From the NCBI GenBank assembly GCA_930367215.1, contig OV884058.1, forward strand, positions 173,582,478 to 173,646,477: a stretch of 64,000 bases of DNA. The letters run 5' to 3'. Source of the stretch: Pollenia angustigena (taxonomy: Eukaryota > Arthropoda > Insecta > Diptera > Polleniidae). The notes beneath the pieces are model-generated. The model did no database searches, was not told the origin of the DNA, and saw nothing but the letters and a program-made list of their open reading frames with translations. How positions within the stretch are numbered: position 1 is the stretch's first letter; every line of letters begins with the position of its first letter. This document shows, in pieces, positions 1 through 10,546 of this stretch. The translations under genes were made by a program, and so were the position numbers.

Positions 1-393
1 AAAACTTGGAAATAGGCCTTGTTAAAAATATACCCATAATATAAACACAAAAAAAGTTAAAAATTGTATCTAATCACCAAATTTATACTAAATTCATAGA
101 ATCAAGCAACCCATTGGTTGATTTTGCACCTATTACCAAAATGATTACATTGATTACTAAAAATTGTAAAAATTTAATATTTTGAATATTTTTTTTTTTT
201 CAATAAATGATATTTTTAATTTTAATAAAAAAAAAAAAAAAACGATCAAACAACTTTGCCGTTTCAAACAATGTGTTGATTGATTTTGACAATTTCTAAC
301 AACAATTTCACAAGTTTAAAGTATTTTATTTTAAATTCAGTTTTAATTGACCTTTTTTAATAATATTTTGAATGTTTTTAATTTTAAGCTCCA
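1..393 (-). repeat. Left part of a hAT-like repeat, interrupted at about 394
   Basis: Bases about 240-335 match, in reverse orientation, the stretch around 52200-52280 (for example the words CCGTTTCAAACAATG and CAATTTCACAAGTTT). The right part of the same repeat resumes after 9713. The copy near 48.3-52.4 kb ends in CAGA-type inverted repeats, so I class the family as hAT-like by inference. There is no coding capacity. The outer end lies before the window start. Confidence 0.5.
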
Positions 394-466
394 GGGGGTC
401 GATTCTGGTTCTGTGAAACTGTGAAATGAAAAAAAACTTTTCATTTTCGTTTTCATAAGAACTTTT

Positions 467-1484
467 CACAGAAAAAATTATTTTTCCAATTCAAACAAAA
501 AATTTGTAGAATCAAAAAATTTTTTGTCTGAAATCGGTCCTATAAACAAATTCGCATATTCAAACAATTTATTTGCATTTGGTTTATTGAAAAAAAACAC
601 TGATTTTTTCAAACAAATAATTTAACTGAATCAAACAAAAAGTTTACTGAAATTCATATACTAAATTTCAAAATCAAAAAAAAAAAACAGGTTTTTGCAC
701 AAGCAATGATGCGCACACAAGCAGGCACTGTATTAGAAGATGATGGCAGAGAGAGCAGAGCGGCCGGCTGGCTTTGAGACACATTTTTTTGTTGGAATAA
801 TTTTTGAACGAAGTTCTTTTTTTATACACACAATGTTTTTCGTCATCACTCACTGTTACTGTATCCTTTCCTTTGCTAATGAAGAAGAAATGTAACCCAA
901 AAACGGCGACAGACCGACTCGATATGTTTTTCGTTATCATTATATTTTTTTATATTTTTGATGTATTTCAGCAAACAGTTTGAAAAAATTGAATTCGGGA
1001 TTTTGGTTTTTTTTTAACCAACTTTGAAACCAACCAAAAATTTATTTTGTTTCTTATAATGTTGTTGTTGTTTCTGTTGTTTAAAAAGAGTGAAACGTTT
1101 TTTTACCTGTTATTTTTTTTTTTTGTTTACTTCAAACCTCTTCATCTTTCTTACTGTTGTACTTTTTTAAAGTGTCCAAAAATAGACAGTATGTGTTTTT
1201 TGTTGTAGTTCTTATATTTCACATTAGGAAGTGTTGCTTACGATCAAATAAAAAAATGCAAAAAGGCGACAACATTAAAAAGCGTTAAATATTTCATACA
1301 AAATTATGAAAACTTGAAACCAATAACGCGTGTATTATATTTTTGAATGGTTGTCAACATTTATGTTGGTTAAATAAAAATCAAACAAAAATTTTAATTG
1401 AATCAGTAAAAAAATTTGTAGAAATTAAAAAAATTATCAAACAAGCGTTTGTTTGAAAATAATTCGGCAATAATTTTTTCTGTG
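467..1484. mobile_element. 1.0 kb element with perfect 16-bp inverted ends
   Basis: CACAGAAAAAATTATT at 467-482 is exactly inverted at 1469-1484. The uninterrupted GGGTCG copies read straight through this point, which confirms an insertion. Both ends carry several AT-rich direct and inverted words of the TCAAACAAA / TTTGTTTGA type, possibly transposase-binding repeats. No coding frame is convincing. The duplication is short or ambiguous (TT, or TTCA if the ends are taken asymmetrically), so the superfamily is not assigned. Confidence 0.65.
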
Positions 1485-1639
1485 TTCATATTATCATTTC
1501 ACAATTACAGAAATTGCGATTCCCGTTCTTTTAATGAAAAAGTGTTTCATTCCATTGTAGCCGTGAAACTTTTGTATCTTTGTTAATAAAATTTAAAAGT
1601 CAAATGCAGATATCGAAGCTTAGCAGTTTTGAACAGGCG

Positions 1640-3993
1640 CCTGAAAAGCTGGCCAAAAAGGCAAAACTGAACTTTAAGAAATCTTAAGAACTAAGTACGC
1701 AGCTCGACAGACAACAATATTTTACATTATTGTAAATTTTGAAGACTTTTAGTTTGAGATTTGTAGCTCTGAGACCCTGCTAAAGTCAGGAAAGTGAAGA
1801 AAATTATATGAGATTTAAATGTTTTTTTTCGGTTTCTGGATGTTTATATGATATTTCTTTTGCGGCTAAACGAATAAAGGTTTAACAAAGATTTTTTTTC
1901 GCTGAAAGGTTTGATCAAAAGTTATTTAAAACAGCAAAAAAAAATTTAAAATATGTTGAATATTCATGTTGAAACAATTCGTTCAAAAGCTAAAAAAAAA
2001 CAAATTATACACTTTTTTTTGCAAAAAAAAGGAAAAGAAGAGGTTTTTAAAGGTGAGGTTAGCATGTCTACGAATTATGTTTGATACCACAATAAAATTT
2101 GAAATCTCTAATTTCAGAATCCAAAAAAAAAATGTGCGCAAGTTTGCGCCATTATTTTTGACGATTTTTTTAAATTTTCACATTTCTTCTATTTTTGCTC
2201 ATCGGGCACTTTTTCTTATACCTTTATACCGTCATAAACTTTTATGTATTTTGAATTATTGATTTCAACTGTTATTCACATCACTTTTAACACTTCACAA
2301 TATTAATACCTGCCTATATGTATGTAATTATAAATTGCAAAAATTCTTAATTACCCGTAATAGTTTTAAGGGAATGTCCCACACATCCCCATAAAAACTT
2401 TTTTTTTTAAAAATAGCTTTTTCCAAAAAGAAATCGAATTTTTTGAATAAAATTGTTTAGTAAGGTGGTTGTTCTTTTGGACTTTATATTTTTTTAACAA
2501 CTCAAAATTTTTTTTACATTAAAAAAAATTTTCACCCAAGTAAAAAATTTTCAAGTCGAGAGGCGCGGATTAGGATTTTATTTTAGACCCATGGTTTCTT
2601 CGGAGAATTTTCTTAGAATTTTATGTAGATTACGTTTTTGCTTTACGATTTTTAATTTTTTTTTTTCATCCATACAAATCGACCCGCCCTAATGTACATA
2701 CAGACTGTCAAGAATGAGTTTAAACCTTTAAAATCGACATTTGTTAATTGAGTTTTGCGATTTATACCAACTTTTATTCCTTAAGCTTTTTATTGGTAAG
2801 CAGCGTTACTTAAAATGCATTAAAATTGGCTAAAATGTCTTACAACTGTGTGAACATTGTAAGCTCATTTGTATTTGCAGATGTGCAAAATTAATGCATC
2901 TGACAATGGACTATTGTCAGAAAAATTTTGCTGTTGGCAACGCCTGCTTACAATATTGTAAGATCTGACCATCGCCTGTACGAAGCTTTAGGAATGTGGC
3001 TTTTAGAAAAATCTTAAAAATTTAAACTTTTTGGTTCTTAAATTTTTTTATTGCATGTTGAAAACAAAAAATTTGACGCATTTTGCAAGTAAATTTTTTT
3101 TTTCGCCATTAAATTTTTAATAACTCCAAAATACCCAATAAAAAATGGAGCTTCCAACGAAGCAGGTTTGTAAGGGAGAAACATAAAAGTTTCGCTTACC
3201 ATTGCGCTTACGGAAGACATGAATTCTATATGGCGAGTTCCCACTTTGAAGCAATACATTTTTGACACATAAAGCGCATTATTCAGCGCACATAAAAATT
3301 GTTGGATGCAACGATCAGCTTTACACACTGAATGTTTTGATACCGTTATTTTTTAGCATTCTCCCTTACAAACCTGCTTCGTGGTAAGGGAATACCGTAG
3401 CACTTGAAATGTTATTTTTTTTTTAATAAAAGTTGCTGAGAGTTCTTTCACTTACTTTACTGCATTTCTGTATGTCTTATTGCGTAGCGCATATTTGTGC
3501 GCTTATTTTTTTAAATGTACCTTTAGTGCTTCACAAAATGGTAAAATTTTTTATTGGGTAGTAATAGATATAAAATAAATGTGTATGGTTAGTTTAAGCA
3601 GAATTTTCCGGTGCATCTTCTGATCCTCCTACTATGAAAATCGGAGGACAAGTTTTCAAGTTATGGCAAAATATATAAGGCAACCCAACGATTTAGGGGG
3701 TGAAGTATGCCACGCCTTTAAAAGAAAATCCTTACGTACTAGAGAAAAACGGAAAACAGATTTGAATTAAGGGCATCAAAATCCATATAATCTACATACT
3801 TTTATTTCTAGGGTAGAGAAAAAATTTTTTTGTTGCGCAGTGTACTTTTGTTGCGCAGTGTAATTTTTTCAAAATCTTCCACTAGACTTTTTATATCATA
3901 CTACACCTAAAACTATCAAAAAACTAAAACTTTTAGTTCAAAAAACACGTTTAATAATTTTGGCCAGCTTTTCAGGCCAAATACTCCTCTGTG
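1640..3993 (+). mobile_element. Non-autonomous Transib relative
   Basis: A 5-bp duplication AGGCG flanks it (1635-1639 and 3994-3998). The right end, read inward on the minus strand, is CACAGAGGAGTATTTGGCC and resembles the Transib end at 28288. The left 600 bases (about 1670-2280) match the untranslated left part of that Transib (28340-28960), including the words GCAGCTCGACAGACAACA and AAATTTGAAATCTCTA. No transposase coding remains. The left end starts at CCTGAAAAGCTGGCC, lacking the first 17 or so bases present at the right end. A small MITE is nested at 3154. Confidence 0.7.
3154..3384. mobile_element. 231-bp MITE with about 26-bp TIRs
   Basis: CCAACGAAGCAGGTTTGTAA at the left is repeated inverted at 3359-3384 with one difference near the tip. 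It lies inside the Transib relative. A degraded related piece occurs at 11916-12040. No clear TSD was found and there is no coding sequence. Confidence 0.7.
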
Positions 3994-4117
3994 AGGCGGT
4001 AAGCCGCAAATGAGTTTTTTTTAAGTGATTGAGCCGCATGTATTTAATTTTTGCTGAATGCTTTCTAACCATGTTTAAGCCATTTTTATCCGATTTTTTA
4101 ATTAAAAATATTAAGTA

Positions 4118-4621
4118 CAGTCAAATCCCGATAATTCGTACCCCGATAAATCGTAATTCCCGATAATTCGTAATAAACTGTCGTAAAATTTCCATACATT
4201 TTGGTCCCCTCGATAATTCGTAATTTTTTTTTCAAATAAAATCTTCTTTACCTCTTATAAATCGTAATTGTTTGCTAACTACCACTTATTATTCGTAATA
4301 AAAACAACAAAAACATGGAAAGAATGCTTTTTTGCTTACCATTTTTTTATTTTTGCGTGGGTTTTTGCTTGTGTGTGGATTTATTTTCTTAAGATCAGTT
4401 TGTTACATGCATAATTTTTATGTATAATTTTTATATATTTTATTTTTAACAATTGTTTTTTATGTTTTTTTATCGTTTTAGTAAATAAATTGAAAAACCC
4501 CGTTTATTCGTATTTATTTTATTTTAACCCCGTTAAATCGAAACCCCGCTAAATCGAAAACCCCTATAATTCGTAAGAAATGGCCGGTCCCTTGCGATTA
4601 CGAATTATCGGGATTCTACTG
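4118..4621. mobile_element. 504-bp pogo/Tigger-like MITE
   Basis: The ends are CAGTCAAATCCCGATAATTC and its near inverse finishing GGGATTCTACTG, flanked by TA on both sides. The host GGGTCG element resumes exactly after the TA. The CAG start with a TA duplication is typical of pogo-like Tc1/mariner elements. The left end carries three spaced copies of a CCCGATAAWTCGTA word. The same family is at 14539-22360 and 48524-52077. No transposase is present. Confidence 0.75.
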
Positions 4622-4720
4622 TATTACTTACAATAAGAATCCATATACTGTACTTAGGCATATTATTGTAAATACATTTTATATCCACTGTACATAATAT
4701 ACTTTGTTTATAAAAAATAT

Positions 4721-5130
4721 TATCAAAAAGTAATTTCAATTTTTGGGAATACAAAATTTTAATTTCAAAAGATTTTGTTATTTGTGCTTAATTCCCAGTT
4801 TTTATTCTTGATAAAAACACTTGAAATTTATTGTTGATGGGATAAGCTATTCCTATGCATTTCACTGGTTGCTTAGGCCAGATCATCAGGAAACTTCATC
4901 CATAAAGATTTTAGACAAACTAAAGATATTAAACCAAATAAACTGTTAAACGTATAAGACTTATAGCAACAGTTTTACTTGTGACAATATCAAAGCTTGA
5001 ACAAAATACATCAACAATAAAAAAGTGGGTTTATCTCATCTTACACTCCCCACTACAATTAGTTGAAATTCTCTCAACATTAATTGTAGTTGTAAGTAGG
5101 TTAAGAAAAACAAAATAAAAAACAAACAAC
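4721..5130 (-). mobile_element. Penelope-like element fragment (non-coding)
   Basis: The minus strand matches the copies at 57735-58110 and 62050-62640 over most of its length, including the words TTCCTGATGATCTGGCC and GGGAATTAAGCAC. It is assigned to Penelope-like elements by inference. The copies differ in end arrangement (direct in one, inverted in another), and all carry a hammerhead-like core, a known feature of Penelope-like retroelements. No reverse transcriptase or GIY-YIG coding is present. Confidence 0.45.
4845..4896 (-). ncRNA. Candidate hammerhead ribozyme motif
   Basis: On the minus strand CTGATGA (4889-4883) is followed by a stem CTGG/CCAG and then GAAA (4863-4860). A palindromic TGCA and TA follow, where cleavage would fall. 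The flanks GTTTC and GGAAT can form stem I with G-U pairs. The first stem II pair is T/T, a weakness compared with the copy at 62454. Stem III is palindromic with no loop, so activity would need a dimer. This is a reading of primary sequence only. Confidence 0.4.
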
Positions 5131-5254
5131 AACTAAATTAATGGCAGTAAACATTGAGTAACACAATAATTTTAGAATAAACATGACATCTGTGACAAGA
5201 ATGTTGTTATTGATTTCACTATTCGTTTTTCTGTACGTTTTTAAAACAATTTTT

Positions 5255-6284
5255 CAATTCAATTTATTGTGTTAAGTGAGATTTACAAAATTTACTTACA
5301 ATAGTATATACATATTTACAAAGAGTTTAAGGAATTTTCCTTTTTCTACTAAATAATACTATTTCGTTTTATGGTATATTTAATTTTTAATATAGTATTT
5401 AAGTTAAGGTGAAAATTTTCAAAAAACCTTGTGAAATTCTTATGATAAAAACTTAAAACTACTTAACTGACTAATCTAAAGCGGGGGCTAGCTCAGCTAT
5501 ATGGTTATGTTCAGAATATAAACATCTAGTATTGAAATTTTCATACAATTTGTATATCTTAATTAATATCCCTGAGGACATCCTGCATTTATTTGAAAAA
5601 CGTTTGAGCATTTCGAGCCTATGTACACTCTAAATGACCTTGAAGATAAATAACTTTGAATTATTTTAATAATATTTGGTGGGAAATTAAACTGTATTAA
5701 TTTAAATATTAAGCCATCGTGCCATACGTTGTCGAATGCAGCCTTTTTGTCCATCAATATCATTCCAGTCGAATTTTGTTGATTAAAGTCAGACTTAACA
5801 ATATTCCTTATGCGTACTAACGGGTGTACGGTATTATGTGCTTTGCGAAACCCAAATTGTTGGGGGGGTAAAATATCTCTACAGTCTAAGAAATTAATAA
5901 TCATATCTTTTATAAGTCTTTCTAAAACTTTACTTATAGAAGATAATAAGCTGATTGGACGGTAAGAAGATGGGGAATCGGCAGGTTTGTTAGGTTTTTT
6001 AATTGCAATAACCTTTGCTTCTTTGAATTCATCTGGGAAGAAGCGTCAAGAACTTTATACCTTTTCTTGGGAGAGCTTTAAGAATTGTGTTATTGATGCC
6101 ATCAGCACCCGGTGACTTTTTATTTTTTAAAACCTTTAATGTATCAGACACTTTTTTATACGTAACAACACAATTTTCTGTGGATACAAAATTAGAATTG
6201 AATTCATTAATTCTATTCTTAACCAAATTTTCGGTTTCGATATCACTTATAATATATGAATTTAAATGATTCTGACAAAAAGTA
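5255..6284 (-). mobile_element. 5'-truncated, internally deleted Jockey-clade LINE
   Basis: It is flanked by a direct repeat of about 24 bp, 5231-5254 and 6285-6308, beginning CTGTACGTTTTTAAAACAAT; this is a long TSD typical of target-primed reverse transcription. It encodes broken reverse transcriptase on the minus strand. The protein breaks off right after the AGCPQG motif (about 5566) and the sequence runs into what looks like the element's 3' region. The polymerase FADD motif and the thumb are therefore missing. Confidence 0.75.
5563..6226 (-). pseudogene. LINE reverse transcriptase fragment, frameshifted
   Basis: This is part of a non-LTR reverse transcriptase of the Jockey type. The first piece (6226-6029) contains KKSPGADGI, the usual start of the fingers region. 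About 5890-6000 reads SYRPISLLSSISK in another frame. The last piece (5904-5563) contains QFGFRKAHNTVH, then motif A as MDKKAAFDNVWHDGL, and ends at NAGCPQG (motif B). Family proteins normally continue through FADD and an RNase-like or C-terminal region, absent here. At least one frameshift near 6030 and the missing active-site DD make it non-functional. Confidence 0.8.
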
Positions 6285-7075
6285 CTGTACGTTTTTAAAA
6301 CAATTTTTTTTTCTCAAAATATGCTAACAAATTGCTCTGAAATACTGACATAAATAAAAGTAAAATCATGAACAAATAAAAGGCCAAATAAAGATTAATT
6401 TATTAAAATATTGTTAAATTATAAAACAAAAATATTGTAGGCGGCTGTAAGTTTACTTTAAGACGCCGCTAAACTTATATTCTTCACCGCCGATGGTAAT
6501 TACATATCTACTTTGTCTTCTAATCAAGTGTCAAACTGTGCAAACACACAACTAAAAATTAATAAATTAAAAAAATGTCAGGAGAATTTATTTATTTTAT
6601 TAAATTTATGGATATAAATCTTTAATAATAAATAATACATTAAAAACACGATAATATTGCGTTTAATTACATATGTATATGTATGTATGTTTGTACATTA
6701 ATCGAAAAATACTAAAAAATTAATGGATTTTTCGCAATAAATTCACGATAAGCAAAGGTAGAAAAACTTTATTAAAGCTTTAGGTCAGTAATGTTATGTA
6801 TATCATTAAAAATTGGCATTTTATTAAAATATATAGAGAGTTTTCACCGTTAAAATGAATGTGTAAAAATATGTCTTAAATGAAAAGTTTTTGACACTTC
6901 TTTGCATTTTTACACAGAACAAGAATCGTTCTGTGAAAATTGTGAAAACAATTTGTTTCATTCCACTTGTTCTTTTCATATGCAAACATTGGATTTTATT
7001 TATCATTTTTTCACTCAACGAGAATCAGAAACTCTATGAAAATGTGAAAAAAGTTTTCATTTCACAGTTTATATA

Positions 7076-7187
7076 ATAAAAATATATATTGTTAATTTCT
7101 TTTCCTGAGGATGCTAACGAAAGGTTAGCGAAATATCGAATTAATAATTATATAAGTTAATATTTTTTATATAAAAAAAAAAGACCT
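7076..7187 (+). mobile_element. 3' tail of an unidentified retroelement
   Basis: It lies between two GGGTCG elements. CTGAGGA at 7105-7111 is followed by a perfect 6-bp hairpin GCTAAC/GTTAGC, then GAAATATCG and an A-rich end. A similar arrangement (CTGAAGA, hairpin, GAAATATCG) is at 60690-60730. This layout is common at 3' ends of retroelements. One extra base before the stem distinguishes it from a canonical hammerhead core. Confidence 0.4.
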
Positions 7188-7189
7188 GG

Positions 7190-9708
7190 GGGTCGATTCT
7201 GGTTTTGTGAAACTGTGAAATGAAAAAAAACTTTTCTTTTTCGTTTTCATAAGCACTTTTCATATTATCACTTCACATTTACACAAAATGCGATTCCCTT
7301 TCTTTTTATGAAAAAGTGTTTCATTCCATTGTAGCCGTGAAACTTTTGTATCTATATTATTAAAATGTAAAAGACAAATGCAGATATCGAAGTTGTGATT
7401 TTTATACCGGCGCTTAGCCGCAAACTAGTTTCTTTACGTTTTGAGCCCCATGTATGTATTTTTGCTCAAATATTTTTAACTTTATATGTACATATATATG
7501 TATAATTGTTTTAAACATTTTTATGAATCCTCTTGTTTTATACAATATACATTTATTCAGTAAAAGATTTGTTGTTGTTTTTTAATATTCATACATACAT
7601 GGTAAATATATTTTAACTTAAAATAAATAATGAGTGAACCCAAAATTTCTAAATTTTCTGCGAATTTGTTGCATTTGGGGTTTTTAATGAACGATATTGC
7701 ATCTTAAAGAGGTTGGCGCCAATGTCCGGTCCTAGTGCGCACAAAAAATAGTAAAGGAAAAGTTTTACATAAAATGTATTATATATAAAAGCAACAGCAA
7801 TTCCTTGAAAAAAATTTTAATTCAAAAACAAGAGCAGCCATAAAATTGTAAAATCGATCAATCAATGAACTGACAAATGAGTTTTTTGCCCGCTTTATTT
7901 CCCCAAAATATTTTGTACAGTAAACCTTGTGTAACATAATAATTTTAGCTAAAATTACATCTATGAAAATAATGTTGTTATTGACTTAAAGTAAAAGTTT
8001 CCTTTTAGGGTATTTAAATAAAAGCTTGTTTTATAAAAAGATTTTTACTTATAATTTATTTTTTAATAATTAAAATCAATCACATCAAGTAAATTTCGCG
8101 ACAAGTTTTTACATCATGTAAATTGTGAAATGACAAGCTTTTATATCATAGTGCCGGCCCAGACTTGCAATTTTTGTTGCAGCAATTCTTGAGTTTATTG
8201 GTGAGAGGGGTGAGAAAATTAGGGAGGGGTACTCATCTCACCAATAAAATCAGGAATTCTTGCAACAAAAATTGGAAATCTGGGCAATGACTTATAAATT
8301 AGGTAATGACTCTATTAGTTACTAGTAAAAGTTTAAAGTAATGGTAAAGGTCTTTCGTTCTAGCGCATTTAAATTAAAACTTGTTTTGTAAAAAGATTTT
8401 TACTCTTAACTTACTTATTCTTTTTATCGCATTGAAATAAAACCTTTTTTCTTCTAATTGATTTTAAACTCGCATTTGTATTCTCAGTTAGTCCTTTTAT
8501 TTGATACCCATATTGTTGGAATGCATTAAAAACAATTAGTTTCCAGCTCCAGAAGTCCACCATATTGGATTCGGTGTGACGGCACTTTATTTTTCGATTT
8601 ATTTTTAGCAAGCCTTTTCATTCGGTACCCATATTATAGAAGTGCATTAAAAATAGCTATACCGCCATCTTGGCTGTGCCGCTATGTTGGATTCAGAAAG
8701 ACGTCATATAGTGAACAATGCATTGTTATCAAAACTGAACGTGTGTACACAATTTCAGCTCAATCAATTGATATCTGCTTCAAATTGAGTTGCAAGGTTT
8801 CATCCAAACAAAGATACATTGCAAGTGAAATAAAAGCGTTAAAAACGACAATAAGCCCAAAAAATGGTGAAATCATTAACAAATAAAAAGCCAAATAAAG
8901 ATTAATTTATTAATACATATGTTATTATAAAACATAAAAATATCGTGGGCGTCTCTAAATTTATTTTAAGCCGTCGCTAAACCTAAATTCTTCACCGCCG
9001 ATGGTAATTAAATATCTACTTTGTCATTTAATCAAGTATAAAATTATACAAATACACAAAAAATGTAATTATGTAATTTCAAAAATGTTAGGAATGTTGG
9101 TTTTAATTGAATCATCGCAAGAAAAGCGGAATGAGCCAAGGTAAGAAAATTTTATTAACGTTTTTCGTCAGTAAGGTTTTGTATATCATCAAAAATTGGC
9201 ATTTTAAATGAATATATAAGGTTAAAAATCTGTTAATATCCATCTTTTTAGAAGATTATTATTTTTATTTTTCATAATTATTATTTATCGTTGGCAATGT
9301 CCATACTTTCCTCTAAATAATTTATTTAAAATTATTTTTCACCATAATTAGTATTGTGGTTATTTTGTTGAACTATTTATGGTTTTTTATCCAAAATGTT
9401 AATATTTTAATTAGGCTTAAGTTCATCAAATTTAATTTTTATAAAATTTTTTTATTTTTTCACCGTTAAAATGAAAGTGTAAAAATATGACATAAATGAA
9501 AAGTTTGTGACACTTCTTTGCACTGTTACACAGAACAAGAATCACATTACTGTGAAAATGTGAAAACAATTTGTTTCATTCCATTTGTTCCTCTCATATG
9601 AAAACATTCAAATTTATTTATCATTTTTTCACTAAACGAGAATCAGAAACTCTATGAAAATGTGAAAAAAGTTTTCATTTCACAGTTTCACAGAACCAGA
9701 ATCGACCC
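7190..9708. mobile_element. GGGTCG-ended element, copy 2 (2.5 kb)
   Basis: Both ends are present: GGGTCGATTCTGG at the left and its inverse, CCAGAATCGACCC, at the right. They are flanked by CCTGG on both sides (7185-7189 and 9709-9713). Long sub-terminal blocks rich in GTGAAA / TTTCAC words occur at both ends. The middle differs considerably from the 3.1 kb copies and holds no convincing coding frame. A GCGCTTAGCCGCAAACTAG word near 7409 corresponds to GCGGTAAGCCGCAAATGAG in the other copies. Confidence 0.7.
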
Positions 9709-9712
9709 CCTG

Positions 9713-10000
9713 GAGCTTAAAATTAAAAACATTCAAATTATTTTATTTTAAACGAAATAATTTTTTGTTATTTAATTAATATTTTAATTCAAAATTTATT
9801 TCAAAACAACTAAAATTTTAATAAAATCAAAATTAGATTTTTAATTTTCTTTCAACAAAATAAATAATTGATTCAATTATCGCATTGATTAAATTTAAAT
9901 AATTTTTTTAATTGATAAAAAACTACTAAACATTTCTTCTGTGTTATTATTGACATAAACGTCATAAATACGACAAACTTTCTATGTGTTTCATATTGTC
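9713..10000 (-). repeat. Right part of the hAT-like repeat begun at 1-393
   Basis: From about 9740 the sequence matches the reverse complement of 52085-52205, then of 48430-48525 (the word AATTGATTCAATTATC). The first 23 bases (GGAGCTTAAAATTAAAAACA onward) are inverted relative to 370-392. The two GGGTCG elements therefore share an extra inverted flank. Confidence 0.5.
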
Positions 10001-10039
10001 GTTGTCGGTAAATTTTAATGAAAACGACAAATATTTCAA

Positions 10040-10440
10040 GTGACTCTTAATATTAACCTTTGAGTTAAAGTTAAAGCTATTTAAGGATGGGAGCTATGGT
10101 CAAATATGAACCGATTCCGAAAGGAATTTAACTTGAAGTAAAATATTTTTTGGGAAAATTTAATTTTAAATACTTAACATAATTCGATGGTTTATGGCAC
10201 AAGGAGTCAATTTCAAAAATAAGTTTGTATTGGACAATTAGATATTATAGACCGATTCTCAGGACAGGCTTCGTTCTTGATAAAACGTATTTACCAAATT
10301 ATCTACAATATTGCAACTGGTATTTTGCGCACAAGGTTTACATGGACAGACGACCAGACAGTCGGACGGATGGACATTCTGAGTCGATCGGTATACTAGA
10401 AAATAGATTGGTCTAGATTTCTGTACTTATAATTGCTTTT
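10040..10440 (+). repeat. Dispersed fly repeat (GGAGCTATGGTCAAATATG type)
   Basis: The stretch has the words GAGCTATGGTCAAATATGAA and GCGCACAAGGTTTACATGGA, followed by a GACAGACGACCAGACAG run and CGATCGGTATACT. Related words recur at 11700-11830, 25433-25560, 41510-41700 and 43200-43300. No protein is recognised; the short open frames here are not conserved between copies. Confidence 0.5.
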
Positions 10441-10546
10441 TCCATTATTTTTGCTTATGTATACTATCTGACTGTTTAAAATAAATTTTATCTCTAATGA
10501 AAACCCGTTTTAGTTTAAAGTTGTAAAGTGAAAATTAAGTGTATGT

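Larger units (their letters stand above)
394..7070. mobile_element. GGGTCG-ended DNA element, copy 1, heavily interrupted
   Basis: It starts with GGGTCGATTCTGGTTCTGTG and continues with the same sequence as the copies at 7190, 14921 and 18034. The right end stops at about 7070 inside the terminal repeat, so the last 20 or so bases are missing. Comparison with the 3.1 kb copies shows insertions at 467-1484, 1640-3993, 4118-4621, about 4721-5130 and 5255-6284. The part equivalent to about 15360-16170 is absent here. No transposase reading frame is visible. The superfamily is unknown; better copies show 5-bp duplications (CCTGG, CCATG). Confidence 0.7.

Noticed and set aside
674..940. 88-residue open frame on the minus strand
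   Set aside because: It lies in the interior of the 467-1484 element, is low complexity with many Phe and Leu, and matches no family I know.
7105..7135. Hammerhead ribozyme at the hairpin tail
   Set aside because: An extra base separates CTGAGGA from the stem and no stem III/stem I arrangement is evident, so it is listed only as a structured retroelement tail.
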